Assembly (NCBI GenBank): GCA_001915025.1
Contig: MNDR01000056.1
Coordinates: 9,781 to 59,537 of the forward strand
Length of the DNA: 49,757 bases
Reading direction: 5' to 3'
From: Gemmatimonadetes bacterium 13_2_20CM_2_65_7
Lineage (GTDB): Bacteria > Gemmatimonadota > Gemmatimonadetes > Gemmatimonadales > GWC2-71-9
The notes under the pieces were generated by a model. That model ran no database searches. It saw only the letters and a list, made by a program, of their open reading frames with translations, and was not told the DNA's origin. Position 1 is the first letter of the stretch; each line of letters starts with the position of its first letter. Positions 6,755-14,917 of the stretch are shown here, one piece after another. Position numbers and translations under genes: made by a program.

Positions 6755-8281
6755 ATGACCGCGATACCGATCGCACCCGAGAAGCGGAGCCGCGACGGCG
6801 CATTCTTCGGCTATACCCGCTCCATCTGCCCGACCTGCAAGAAGAACCTCGATGCCCACATTGTCCTGCGCGACGGGCGCGTCTTCATGCAGAAGCGCTG
6901 TCCTCAACACGGCTACTTCGACGTCGAGATCTCGAGCGACGCCGAGTATTACATCAAGTCACTCTCCTACACGAAACCGGGCACGATGCCGCTGCGCTTC
7001 GCCACCAAGGTGGAGCACGGGTGCCCCTCCGACTGCGGCCTGTGTGAAGACCATTTGCAGCATACCTGCTCCCCGATCCTCGAGATCAACGACGTCTGCG
7101 ACCTGGAGTGTCCCGTGTGCATTGTCCGCAACCAGCACGGGTACACCATGTCGTTTGAAGACTTCAAGCGGTCGGTCGACAATCTTATCGCGGCGGAAGG
7201 TGAGCTCTCCATTCTCTTGTTGTCCGGGGGTGAGCCCACGCTCCATCCCCAGTTCTTCGACTTCTGTGATTACGTGCAGAAAGGGCCCCATGCCGGCAAG
7301 ATCAAGCGACTCCTGATCTCCACCCACGGCCGGCGCATCGCGAACAACCTGAGGTTCGCCGAGCGCTTCAAGGCCGGGGGGATGTACGCTTCTCTGCAAT
7401 TCGACTCGCTCCGTCCCGGCGTCTATCCCAAGCTGCGCGGCATCGAGCTCCTCGACATGAAGCTCAAGTGCCTGGACCACATCCGGGAGTTGGACATACC
7501 CACGGTCCTCGTGCCGACGGTCTCCAAGGGGGACAACAGCGACGAGCTAGGCGCGCTGGTGCAGCTCGGCCTCGAGATGAACCAGGTGTCGAGCATTGTG
7601 ATCCAGCCGATGGCGCATACCGGAGACGGCGGGGACCGCTACCACGCCAACCCGGCGGGGCACCGGCTCACGATGCCGGAAGTGCATCAGCTCCTCGAGG
7701 AACAGCTGCCGTGGTTCAAACGCGAGTACTGGCATCCGGTGCCGTGCTCGCACCCGAGCTGCTACACGGCGACCTACCTGTTCCGGTTAGAGGACGGTCG
7801 GTACGTCGCGCTACCCGAGTTCGTGAACATCCGGCAGTACCTCGACGCCATGGCGAACCGTGCGATCCTCCGGTCCGACGATGCACTGGAGAAGATGCTT
7901 CTCGATTCCATCACGAACCTCTGGTCGGCAACTAAGGTGGGAGAGTCGTCGGCGATGATCCTGGCGTCGGTGAAGACCTTCCTGCGGGAGACATTCAACT
8001 CGCGCAATCCTCTGACTCCGGGCGAGATCGAGCGGAAGGCCGAGGCGCGGAGCAAGGCCCTCTTCATCCACGCCTTCATGGATCCGTGGGACTTGGACGT
8101 TGCCCGCCTAAAAAAGTGTTGTACCCACTACGTCATGCCCGACGGTCGCCTCATGCCGGGGTGCTCGTACAACAACCTGTACCGTCATTACGACACGCGC
8201 TTCTTCCCGAATGCGAAGCCCGACCGGCCTGACCCGGTCCCCGTGACCGGGAGACGGGAGCTGCCGGTCCTCCGCCAATGA
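6755..8281 (+). CDS. Tes/MJ0619-like radical SAM enzyme (tetraether-synthase family)
   Basis: 508 residues; a GGAGG lies 10 bases before the ATG. The radical SAM cluster motif is C115-x3-C119-x2-C122 (NDVCDLECPVC), with SGGEPT at 157-162 for SAM binding. Family-specific features are an N-terminal C25PTC28 with C49PQHG, an extra cysteine group before the radical SAM motif (C90, C94, C97, C105), and a C-terminal CC-x-HY-x-x-PDGR-x-x-PGCSYN (C455, C456, C470). This pattern matches the MJ0619 family, first called class D methylases and later shown in methanogens to be tetraether synthase (Tes), which joins two unactivated alkyl termini using SAM radicals. Directly followed by carrier-protein and ketosynthase genes, it probably acts on their acyl product or derived lipid. 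Methylation or another C-C bond formation remains possible. Confidence 0.85.
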   Translation: MTAIPIAPEKRSRDGAFFGYTRSICPTCKKNLDAHIVLRDGRVFMQKRCPQHGYFDVEISSDAEYYIKSLSYTKPGTMPLRFATKVEHGCPSDCGLCEDHLQHTCSPILEINDVCDLECPVCIVRNQHGYTMSFEDFKRSVDNLIAAEGELSILLLSGGEPTLHPQFFDFCDYVQKGPHAGKIKRLLISTHGRRIANNLRFAERFKAGGMYASLQFDSLRPGVYPKLRGIELLDMKLKCLDHIRELDIPTVLVPTVSKGDNSDELGALVQLGLEMNQVSSIVIQPMAHTGDGGDRYHANPAGHRLTMPEVHQLLEEQLPWFKREYWHPVPCSHPSCYTATYLFRLEDGRYVALPEFVNIRQYLDAMANRAILRSDDALEKMLLDSITNLWSATKVGESSAMILASVKTFLRETFNSRNPLTPGEIERKAEARSKALFIHAFMDPWDLDVARLKKCCTHYVMPDGRLMPGCSYNNLYRHYDTRFFPNAKPDRPDPVPVTGRRELPVLRQ

Positions 8282-8288
8282 ATACCGC

Positions 8289-8597
8289 GTGACCGCTGCC
8301 GCGGCCGTCGTCGGAGAGCTCCGCACGCTCATCGTCACCGCGGCGCCCGACCCGGCGCAAGCGGCGGCGGTGCACGGCTGCCCGACGGATGTGCCGTTGG
8401 ATACAGTCATGCCGTTTTCATCGGTGATCGCTCTCGGGGTGATCGTCGCCGTCGAGGATCGCTTCGGCATCGTCGTCACGCGCAGCGCCCTCCAGGCGGC
8501 GTTCGCCGGCGGCGCAACGCTCCAGAAGCTCGCGGACATGATCCAGCGACTGCGCGGGGATGCGGAGAGTTCTGTCGGTGATGCGCGTTCGCGCTGA
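8289..8597 (+). CDS. Acyl carrier protein-like, first copy
   Basis: 102 residues from GTG 8289, 7 bases after the radical SAM stop. Aligning MPFSSVIALGVIVAVEDRFGI with the carrier-protein pattern DSL(x)11EFGI places Ser45 exactly 14 residues before the conserved Phe, so Ser45 is the probable phosphopantetheine site. The usual Asp before the serine is replaced by Ser (SS instead of DS), and the protein is a little longer than a classical ACP. It would carry acyl intermediates in the cytoplasm for the ketosynthase/reductase/dehydratase genes that follow. Assignment rests on this alignment and context. Overlaps the next gene by 17 bases. Confidence 0.65.
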   Translation: MTAAAAVVGELRTLIVTAAPDPAQAAAVHGCPTDVPLDTVMPFSSVIALGVIVAVEDRFGIVVTRSALQAAFAGGATLQKLADMIQRLRGDAESSVGDARSR

Positions 8598-9162
8598 CGA
8601 TCTCTCTTCGGTGCCCGGCGACTCTCGCCTGCTGCGGCCGGCGGAGCGTCGCGAGCTGTGCGCGCTGCACCTCCTCGGGTCCAGGCGCGAGGAATGGATC
8701 CGGGGCCGAGTGGCGATACGGCGCGCGGTAGCGCGATGGATCCCCCACGCGTCCAGATGCCGCGTCCACTCCGAGTCCAGCGGCGCGCCGTTGGTGGTCG
8801 GCGTCGACTGCACCGTTTCCCTCTCACACGACGGGCTCTGGTTTGCCGTGGCTCTGGCACCGGGTCACGCACTGCGGATCGGCGTGGATCTGTGCCGCCG
8901 CGTGCACACCGACAGACTCGCGCCGATTCTACGGCGCTTCACTGGCCGGGGCGTTCAGCTGGATCCTGTGGTGCAGTGGGCCGCCCTCGAGTGCGTCCTC
9001 AAGATGCGCCGCTGGGGAATCATGGCGCTCATCGGAAGCGACGCGAGGGTGCGCCGCGACGGACGGCGCGTGCTGGTGCACGGCATCGGGCCCGACGCCT
9101 CACTCCACGTGATCGACCGGCCTGAATTCGTCGTGGTGTGGGGCAGCGAAGGGCAGCCATGA
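8581..9162 (+). CDS. 4'-phosphopantetheinyl transferase (Sfp-type)
   Basis: 193 residues from ATG 8581; an in-frame ATG at 8560 is possible, but the typical N-terminus (MRVRADDL) begins here. Motifs in order: EWIRGRVAIRRAV, then VSLSHDG (the S-x-SH-x-G substrate loop), RIGVDL (metal-binding Asp; the Glu usual after GVDL is Cys) and WAALECVLKMRRWG, corresponding to W-x-x-KE-x-x-x-K with the first Lys replaced by Leu. The enzyme moves phosphopantetheine from CoA to carrier-protein serines. The two substitutions suggest a specialised or weakened enzyme, likely matched to the two divergent carrier proteins of this operon. The stop overlaps the next start (ATGA). Confidence 0.82.
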   Translation: MRVRADDLSSVPGDSRLLRPAERRELCALHLLGSRREEWIRGRVAIRRAVARWIPHASRCRVHSESSGAPLVVGVDCTVSLSHDGLWFAVALAPGHALRIGVDLCRRVHTDRLAPILRRFTGRGVQLDPVVQWAALECVLKMRRWGIMALIGSDARVRRDGRRVLVHGIGPDASLHVIDRPEFVVVWGSEGQP

Positions 9163-9893
9163 TATACCTCGTGGCTGCGGCGGAGCGTCGCTCGGCGGAT
9201 CAGTTGCCGGACGAGCCGGCACGCCTACGCCGCGACTTCCGTCGTTTCAACCTTCCGGTGCAGCTCGCGCTGGCCGCAGCGACGGACGTCCTGCCCGCCG
9301 CCGAAGATCCGGCGAGCATGGCGGTCGTCTCACTCGCCCCCTGTCAAAATGGATCACCGGAGCTGTACCGGTGGGCAGAGGCTGCGATCGCGGCTGGATC
9401 GGCCGGGCGGTTCGGCGCGACCCGGATGAATCCGACGCATACGCTGCACGTCATCGATAATCTCGCCCTGTCCGCGTTCGCCATTGCTTATGGGACCGAC
9501 GGCTACTGTCTGGGCGTGGGCGGTGCCCCAGGGCAGGCGTGGTCTGGGCTGGAGATCATTTGCAATCGTCTCGCGGATGGCCGCGAGCGAGAGGCGCTGC
9601 TCATGGCTGGCGACCAAGCGGCGGTGGCGGACGCCACGGGGAGCCGAGGCGTCGCGCTGTTGTTCTCCGCGCGACGCAGGCCGTACGTCGCGCTCGGTCG
9701 GCCGGTCGAGTTCGTCGCGATCGAGCACCGCCGCCGGCCGGCGCCACAGCCGGTCGCGGCGCACGCGGCCGCGGGGCTATGCGACTTGCTCGGAGCCCTC
9801 GCGCTGCGCGGGGGCGGCCCGATCGCGTACGAAGTCCCTGCCGAGCAGACCGACGGGATCGATCAGGTGACCGTCCTCCTTCGGGTCGCGTGA
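9159..9893 (+). CDS. Truncated, inactive ketosynthase-like partner protein
   Basis: 244 residues from ATG 9159 (ATGA overlap). It resembles only the N-terminal half of a ketosynthase (Ketoacyl-synt_2 type found in aryl-polyene clusters): VVSLAPCQNGSPELYRWAEA followed by a MNPTHTLHVIDNLALSAFAI segment like the S-P-N-x-x-N region of ketosynthases. Where an active enzyme has S-T-A-C-A, this has GVGGAP, so the nucleophilic cysteine is missing. It may act like a chain-length factor or scaffold paired with the full ketosynthase encoded next (GTGA overlap). The family placement is moderately sure; the partner role is inference. Confidence 0.65.
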   Translation: MIYLVAAAERRSADQLPDEPARLRRDFRRFNLPVQLALAAATDVLPAAEDPASMAVVSLAPCQNGSPELYRWAEAAIAAGSAGRFGATRMNPTHTLHVIDNLALSAFAIAYGTDGYCLGVGGAPGQAWSGLEIICNRLADGREREALLMAGDQAAVADATGSRGVALLFSARRRPYVALGRPVEFVAIEHRRRPAPQPVAAHAAAGLCDLLGALALRGGGPIAYEVPAEQTDGIDQVTVLLRVA

Positions 9894-11041
9894 GAGCCGC
9901 CCACCGAGTGGTCGTCACGGGCTGCGGTGCGGTCTCCGCCGTCGGGGCGACGTCCGCTGCTTTTTGGCAGGCACTGCTGATGGGGCGCTCCGGGATCGCC
10001 CGACTCCCCCGGTTGGTGGCCGCCCAACTGCCGGTCACGGTGGGTGGAGAGGTGGTGGCTGTCCCTTTGGATCGCGCCGATCGTGACGTCGTCTTGGCGA
10101 ACCGCGCCATCGACGAAGCACTGGGCGTAGCACGCCTGGAGCGCTCCGCCGTCGGATTCATTTGGGCCACTGGCTTGGACACTTACCAGGAAGGCGACCG
10201 CGGACCGGTGTTCCGGGCTGCCGGCAGTTGCTTCGCGGCGCTCGCGCATCCGTTCGGCGAGCCGCGACGGATGGTCGCCGCGGCTTGCGCCGCGGGGACG
10301 CAGGCCATCGGTGAAGCGTACTGGCACGTTCGGGCAGGGCACGTCGATGCGTGCGTGGCTGGCGGGTCCAGCTGCATGCTCTCGCCGTTTTACATCATCG
10401 GCTTCGCCGCCCTGCAAGCGCTCGCGGCGGACGATGGCGATGACCCGTCGAGCGCGTGCCGGCCGTTCGATCGCCGCCGCCACGGGTTTGCGGTCTCGGA
10501 TGGAGCAGGCGGTCTCGTTCTGGAGTCCCTTGAGTTTGCTCGCCGGCGCGGCGCGCCCGTTCTCGCCGAAATCGCCGGGTTCGGGATGAGTCAGGATCGC
10601 TACGACCTCAACCGGCCGCCGGAGGACGGGAGTGGTGCCGAGCGCTGCTTGCGACGGGCAGTTGAGGATGCCGGCCTCCTTCCGCGCGAAGTGGATGCCG
10701 TGAATGCCCACGCGACGGGCACTCGCGTCGGCGATCTCGCGGAGGCAGCCGCGATTCGCCGGTTCTTCGGCAATGCGTGGACAAGCAAACCGGTGTCGAG
10801 CCTGAAAGGCGCCATCGGGCACGCGATGGCCGCGGCCGGGGCTCTGGAAGCGGTGGCAGCGGTCGAGACGTGCCGCACCGGCGTCGTCCCGCCCACCGTG
10901 AACCTCGGCGAGCCCGACGACGGATGCGAATTGTGCCATGTCATCGGCCGGCCACGCCACGACGACGTGCGCACTGTCCTCTCGGCGTCGTTCGGCATGG
11001 GTGGACAGAATGCTGCGGTCCTGTTTCGCAGGCTGCCATGA
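9890..11041 (+). CDS. Beta-ketoacyl-ACP synthase (FabF-like), catalytically complete
   Basis: 383 residues from GTG 9890, overlapping the preceding stop. The catalytic triad is intact: C133 in AAACAAGTQA, H274 in NAHATGTRVGD, and H311 in LKGAIGHAMAAAG with the conserved Lys306. The N-terminal VVVTGCGAVSAVG is the classic KAS II opening. It would perform decarboxylative condensation of malonyl-ACP with the growing acyl-ACP. Because neighbouring genes supply ketoreduction, dehydration and probably enoyl reduction, the set can extend a chain iteratively without the housekeeping fatty-acid synthase. No ligase or malonyl transferase is encoded, so malonyl-ACP would come from primary metabolism. 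Confidence 0.9.
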   Translation: MRAAHRVVVTGCGAVSAVGATSAAFWQALLMGRSGIARLPRLVAAQLPVTVGGEVVAVPLDRADRDVVLANRAIDEALGVARLERSAVGFIWATGLDTYQEGDRGPVFRAAGSCFAALAHPFGEPRRMVAAACAAGTQAIGEAYWHVRAGHVDACVAGGSSCMLSPFYIIGFAALQALAADDGDDPSSACRPFDRRRHGFAVSDGAGGLVLESLEFARRRGAPVLAEIAGFGMSQDRYDLNRPPEDGSGAERCLRRAVEDAGLLPREVDAVNAHATGTRVGDLAEAAAIRRFFGNAWTSKPVSSLKGAIGHAMAAAGALEAVAAVETCRTGVVPPTVNLGEPDDGCELCHVIGRPRHDDVRTVLSASFGMGGQNAAVLFRRLP

Positions 11042-11796
11042 CGCTGCAGCCTCAGTGGGGGCAAGGTGGCTCGGTGGTGGTGCTCACCGGGGCGACTGGC
11101 TATCTGGGCCGCGCGCTGGCCCGAGGATTCGCCGACGCCGGTGCGACGTTGGTGCTCACCGCTCGGTGCGAGACTACGTTGGCGCGCTTCGCGGAGGAGC
11201 TGGCGCCCTGCGGCGTGCCGATCCACACCGTCGTTATGGATCTCACGGATCCCGCTGCGGGAGATGGGATCGTTGGCGCGGCACTGAAACTCACCGGACG
11301 GATCGACGCTCTGGTGCTCAACGCGGGGACCCTTGCCGACGGATTGGTGGCCGCGCTCGACGGGAGCGACATGGCTCAGGTGCACGCCGTCAACGTCCAC
11401 GGCGCGTTCGGTCTGCTCCACGCCGCGCTACGCCCCATGATCCTGGCCCGCCGCGGTGCGGTGATCGTCGTCTCCTCGGCGGCGGCCCGCCGGCCCAACG
11501 TGGGTCAGGCCGCCTACGCCTCCTCCAAGGCCGCGCTCGAAGCAATTGTGCGCGTCACGGCGCGGGAAACGGCTGGGCGCGGCGTGCGGGTGAACGGAGT
11601 CGCGCCGGGACTGTTGGATGGGGGCATGGCTGCTCGGATCCTGGACGAGGCGCGGGATCAAGCGGTCGCCGCTATTCCCATGGGACGCCTCGGCAGGGCC
11701 GAAGAGGTCGTTCCGACAGTGTTGTTTCTGGCATCGCCGATGAGCTCCTACGTCACCGGACAGATCTGGGGCATTGACGGAGGATGGACCGCATGA
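11038..11796 (+). CDS. 3-oxoacyl-ACP reductase-like short-chain dehydrogenase (FabG-like)
   Basis: 252 residues from ATG 11038, which overlaps the ketosynthase stop (ATGA); a longer in-frame ORF upstream is a shadow of the ketosynthase. Motifs: cofactor-binding TGATGYLG (17-24), NAG (95-97), Ser147 region VVSSAAA, and Tyr160-x3-Lys164 (YASSK), then VNGVAPGLLDGG and the C-terminal GQIWGIDGGW. This is a standard NAD(P)H-dependent short-chain dehydrogenase of the FabG type and should reduce the ketosynthase product. A second such enzyme is encoded in the convergent arm (14918-15682), with the same unusual LDGG/FDGG motif after APG/AAG. Confidence 0.88.
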   Translation: MTLQPQWGQGGSVVVLTGATGYLGRALARGFADAGATLVLTARCETTLARFAEELAPCGVPIHTVVMDLTDPAAGDGIVGAALKLTGRIDALVLNAGTLADGLVAALDGSDMAQVHAVNVHGAFGLLHAALRPMILARRGAVIVVSSAAARRPNVGQAAYASSKAALEAIVRVTARETAGRGVRVNGVAPGLLDGGMAARILDEARDQAVAAIPMGRLGRAEEVVPTVLFLASPMSSYVTGQIWGIDGGWTA

Positions 11797-12209
11797 CCGA
11801 ACCTGCCGCGCTGAACGTCGTGGTCGACATGATCCGCGACACCCTGAGCCTGTCCGGTCGCGAGGGCGAGAAGGTCTCGTCCGACACGCTGCTGTTCTAC
11901 CACCTCGCCTTCACATCCATGGACCTCCTTGATCTTCTGTTTCGTGTCGAGCAGCACTTCGATATCGCGATTCCAGATGGGACGCTGTACGGGCTGGCGC
12001 GGGGCGAGATGCCCGACGCGGAGTTTGCGACCGACAGTGTGCTCTCGGCGGCGGGGAAGGCGCGACTGATGGCGCTGCTCAACGACACACCGGCGGAGTT
12101 GTTTCCGGAGCGCATTCACGCGGCGAGCTTGCCGCGGTTCTGCACCGTCGGCGCCATCGCTCGCTTAGTCGATGCGAGGCTGGCGGCGCGCGAGCCATGT
12201 TCGAGCTGA
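11793..12209 (+). CDS. Acyl carrier protein-like, second copy with C-terminal extension
   Basis: 138 residues from ATG 11793 (ATGA with the reductase stop; an ATG at 11784 is also in frame). The segment FTSMDLLDLLFRVEQHFDI fits the carrier-protein helix II pattern with Ser42 as phosphopantetheine site (T-S-M-D-L, F/FDI 14 residues later). It is about 50-60 residues longer than a normal ACP because of an extended loop (residues 55-115), ending in FCTVGAIARLVDARL, which resembles the last ACP helix. Two carrier proteins in one cluster suggest separate loading and elongation, or separate delivery to the acyltransferase and radical SAM enzyme. Confidence 0.72.
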   Translation: MTEPAALNVVVDMIRDTLSLSGREGEKVSSDTLLFYHLAFTSMDLLDLLFRVEQHFDIAIPDGTLYGLARGEMPDAEFATDSVLSAAGKARLMALLNDTPAELFPERIHAASLPRFCTVGAIARLVDARLAAREPCSS

Positions 12210-12655
12210 TCAGGACGCTCCGAATCGACGCCCACGCCGGTGGCGCGGTCGGTGAAGCGGCCGTCCCTGCCGATCATCCAATGTTCGCCGATCACTTTCC
12301 CGGTGTGCCGCTCCTGCCCGGCTCCTTCCTGCTCGAGCTTGCTGCGCAGGCAGCCGGTCCGTTGTGCGAGGAGGTGACGGCGTTGCGCTTTGGTCTCGAG
12401 CGTGGGGCCGTGTTGGCGATGGTCCGCCGTGCTGTGTTCTTGCGCCCCTGCTTCCTGCCGGCGACGGTGCGGCTCACCGCCCAAGTGCGACACGCCGACT
12501 CGGCACGGATGATCGCCGCCGTCGTGGCGGCCGTCGGCGACGCGATCGTCCTCCGCGCCGAGCTGGTCATGGCGATGATCGACGTGCCGCCCGAGTGGTC
12601 CCGCGTCTTGGAAGGACGGCACGAGCGGTTGGCGCGGTGGAACAGTGCGACCTAG
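12197..12655 (+). CDS. Hotdog-fold 3-hydroxyacyl-ACP dehydratase-like (FabA/FabZ type)
   Basis: 152 residues, close to FabZ size. The active-site region reads DHPMFADHFPGVPLLPGSFLLELAAQ: His33 in the HFPG-x-P-x-x-PG motif and Glu47 in LLELAAQ correspond to the catalytic His and the acidic residue of FabZ. It would dehydrate the 3-hydroxyacyl intermediate. The gene starts inside the ACP gene (13-base overlap) and its end overlaps the acyltransferase by 11 bases. A thioesterase role cannot be excluded from the fold, but the motif favours dehydratase. Confidence 0.82.
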   Translation: MFELIRTLRIDAHAGGAVGEAAVPADHPMFADHFPGVPLLPGSFLLELAAQAAGPLCEEVTALRFGLERGAVLAMVRRAVFLRPCFLPATVRLTAQVRHADSARMIAAVVAAVGDAIVLRAELVMAMIDVPPEWSRVLEGRHERLARWNSAT

Positions 12656-13946
12656 CGCCCCCGCCCGAGGCCTCTCGCAGGTGGACGCGTTCTTTGTCGC
12701 TTATCAAGAGCGTACCGGGATCCTGATGCAGATCGGTACTGAAGTGGAGCTCCGGGGAGTCGTCCAACGTGAAGACTTGATCCGGATGCTGGAGCGCCTC
12801 GTTATCCGCTGGCCACAACTGGGGCAACGTGTCCGGCGGCGATTGTTCGGCCTCGAGTGGGGAGGTGAACCGGACGTCGGCCGCATGATACGCGAGGCCA
12901 CCACCCCCCGGGAGATTGTGGCCTGGCGCAACCATGCGATTGATCCGTTTACCGAGGCTCCCTTTCAGGTGTTGTGGGTGCCGGGCCAGTCGCGCACGGA
13001 CCTCGCGTTTCGAACCCATCACGCCGTGGCGGACGGAGAGTCGTTCTTCTTTCTGAGCGTCGAGGCTCTCCTCGCGCTTGCAGCGATCCGAGGCGGCGTC
13101 GCCCTGCCGCCACCGGCGCCCGCGCTAGCGCCGCCCGGGGTCCGATGGGAATCCATCGGGGAGGTGTGGCGCCACGTCCGAGGGCTGCGTCGAGATGTCA
13201 GGCTTGAACACAGCGCGCGGCTCTGGCTCCGCGCGCTGTCGGCCGGAGGGATCGGGGTCGTGGAACGCACGCTGCACGGCGACGATCTCGATGCCGTGAT
13301 GGAGCGCGCCACGCGAGCGCACACGGGGGCCCCGTGGATGTGTGCGGCCGCCTGGATCCGAGCGATTCACCGCTGGAATGGCGCTCATGGCGCTGCCGTC
13401 ACGCCGCATGTGTCACTGGAGGTTCCTGTGAGCCTGCGCCGCGGAGGGGCGCGGGGGTGCGCCGTCGGCAATTTCCTCTCACCGCTCGTCTTGGTGGGCG
13501 ATGCCTCACAATCGCTCGAAGTCGTCGCCCACGCCCTCTGGCGTCAGCTCCGCTCCGCTGTCCGTGACGGCGCGCATCTGAGCATGCCGCTACTCACTGC
13601 GCCCGCGCGCCATCTCCCGTGGGGGCTGTTCCGTCGCTGGGCGATCAATACCGCGACCACGGGCCTCGCCACGAGTCACTTCACGTGGCTGTCGCAACGC
13701 GACGACGTGTTCGAGCAGGTGGCCGAGCGCTCGCGTGGTGCGTTGGCACTGCAGCACCAACTCGCTTACACCCCTGTTTGTCTCCACATGGGCGCGACTC
13801 TCACGGCAGTCGCGTGGCCGGACCGATTGCAGTTGTTCATCAGCCATCGGGAAACCGCATTGTCACGAGACGAAGCCGAGTCGCTGACGGACATGCTTGT
13901 CGCCGAGTTGGCGCGTTCGATCGCCCGCCCAACGGTATCCATCTAG
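12645..13946 (+). CDS. HHxxxDG acyltransferase (condensation/WS-DGAT/PapA superfamily)
   Basis: 433 residues from GTG 12645. The catalytic motif H125-H126-AVA-D130-G131 is intact, and the second half has VPVSLRRGG followed by GCAVGNFLSPLVL, similar to the conserved structural region of wax-ester/diacylglycerol acyltransferases and PapA-type enzymes. No carrier or adenylation domain is attached. Such enzymes transfer an acyl group from CoA or ACP to an alcohol or amine, so this is the likely release step that moves the finished chain onto a lipid backbone or alcohol. It could instead be a stand-alone condensation domain. The stop codon abuts the next start codon directly. Confidence 0.78.
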   Translation: MRPSAPARGLSQVDAFFVAYQERTGILMQIGTEVELRGVVQREDLIRMLERLVIRWPQLGQRVRRRLFGLEWGGEPDVGRMIREATTPREIVAWRNHAIDPFTEAPFQVLWVPGQSRTDLAFRTHHAVADGESFFFLSVEALLALAAIRGGVALPPPAPALAPPGVRWESIGEVWRHVRGLRRDVRLEHSARLWLRALSAGGIGVVERTLHGDDLDAVMERATRAHTGAPWMCAAAWIRAIHRWNGAHGAAVTPHVSLEVPVSLRRGGARGCAVGNFLSPLVLVGDASQSLEVVAHALWRQLRSAVRDGAHLSMPLLTAPARHLPWGLFRRWAINTATTGLATSHFTWLSQRDDVFEQVAERSRGALALQHQLAYTPVCLHMGATLTAVAWPDRLQLFISHRETALSRDEAESLTDMLVAELARSIARPTVSI

Positions 13947-14912
13947 ATGAAGGCAGCGCAGGTCGTGGGCTTCGGGGACGTGGATCGGATCGCCGTCGTC
14001 GACATGCCGATCCCAACTCCCGCCAAGGACTCCGTGCTCGTTCGTGTGAAGGCCTGGGGTCTCAACTACGCCGACGTTTTGCAGCGGCAAGGCCTTTACC
14101 TCGGCGGCCCCGTCCCCCCATTCGTTCCCGGGATGGAAGCCGCGGGGATCGTCGAAGGGAACGACGGTGGCCAACAACTCATTCCGGTCGGCACGCGGGT
14201 GGCGGTGTTGGCCGCCGGAGGCCTGCACGCCGAGCGCGTCGTCGTGCAACCCGCCGCCTGCATTCCGCTTCCGGACGAGATGTCGTTCGCCCAGGGGGCG
14301 GCGTTCCCAGTACACTACCTAACGGCCTATCACGCGCTCGCAACGGTCGCGCACGCGCGAGCCGGCGAGACCGTGCTCATTCACGCCGCCGGGGGTGGCG
14401 TCGGCACGGCTGCCGTGCAGATCGCTCGCATCCTCGGGCTCTGCGTCGTGGCGACCGCCTCTACTGAAGAGAAGCGCATCAAGATCCGGGCGCTGGGAGC
14501 GACACGTGCAGTCGGTTACGAGGACTTCGAAGCAACGACGCGCGATCTCACGAGCGGGCGGGGTCCGGACATCGTGTTGGAATCCCTCGGCGGCGACGTG
14601 TTTCGCCGCAGCTTGGCACTGCTCGCCCCGCTCGGAAGGCTGGTCGTGCTCGGTGCTGTCAGCGGTGCGGTGCCACCGATCGACGGCATCGGGCTGGTGT
14701 TTCGCTCTCAGGGCGTCCTCGGGTTTCATCTCAACGCGCTGCTCCGCGACGCGGCCGCCGCCCGGGCGTCCGTCGGGCTTCTCTTGGAATGGTTCGGTCG
14801 AGGCGACCTCGAGATCCAGGTCGGCCACGAGGTCGCGTTCACCGATATTCGTCGTGGTCATCAGCTGGTGGCGAGCCGCGATCGCTACGGCGCGGTCGTG
14901 TTGATGCACTGA
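13947..14912 (+). CDS. Medium-chain (quinone oxidoreductase/enoyl reductase-like) dehydrogenase
   Basis: 321 residues. MKAAQVVGFGDVDRIAVVDMPIPTP is the usual opening of zinc-independent medium-chain reductases, and HAAGGGVGTAAVQIARILG is the NADPH-binding Rossmann motif shared with quinone oxidoreductases and polyketide enoyl reductases. The structural-zinc cysteine cluster of alcohol dehydrogenases is absent. In this operon it is the best candidate for enoyl reduction, completing the keto-reduce/dehydrate/reduce cycle so that a saturated chain can be made. It is the last plus-strand gene and faces the convergent arm 5 bases away. Confidence 0.85.
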   Translation: MKAAQVVGFGDVDRIAVVDMPIPTPAKDSVLVRVKAWGLNYADVLQRQGLYLGGPVPPFVPGMEAAGIVEGNDGGQQLIPVGTRVAVLAAGGLHAERVVVQPAACIPLPDEMSFAQGAAFPVHYLTAYHALATVAHARAGETVLIHAAGGGVGTAAVQIARILGLCVVATASTEEKRIKIRALGATRAVGYEDFEATTRDLTSGRGPDIVLESLGGDVFRRSLALLAPLGRLVVLGAVSGAVPPIDGIGLVFRSQGVLGFHLNALLRDAAAARASVGLLLEWFGRGDLEIQVGHEVAFTDIRRGHQLVASRDRYGAVVLMH

Positions 14913-14917
14913 CGGTC

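Noticed and set aside
6755-8281. Annotation as a simple molybdenum-cofactor MoaA-like radical SAM protein
   Set aside because: The N-terminal CPTC/CPQHG and C-terminal CC-x-HY...PGCSYN patterns fit the MJ0619/Tes family, and no molybdopterin genes are nearby.
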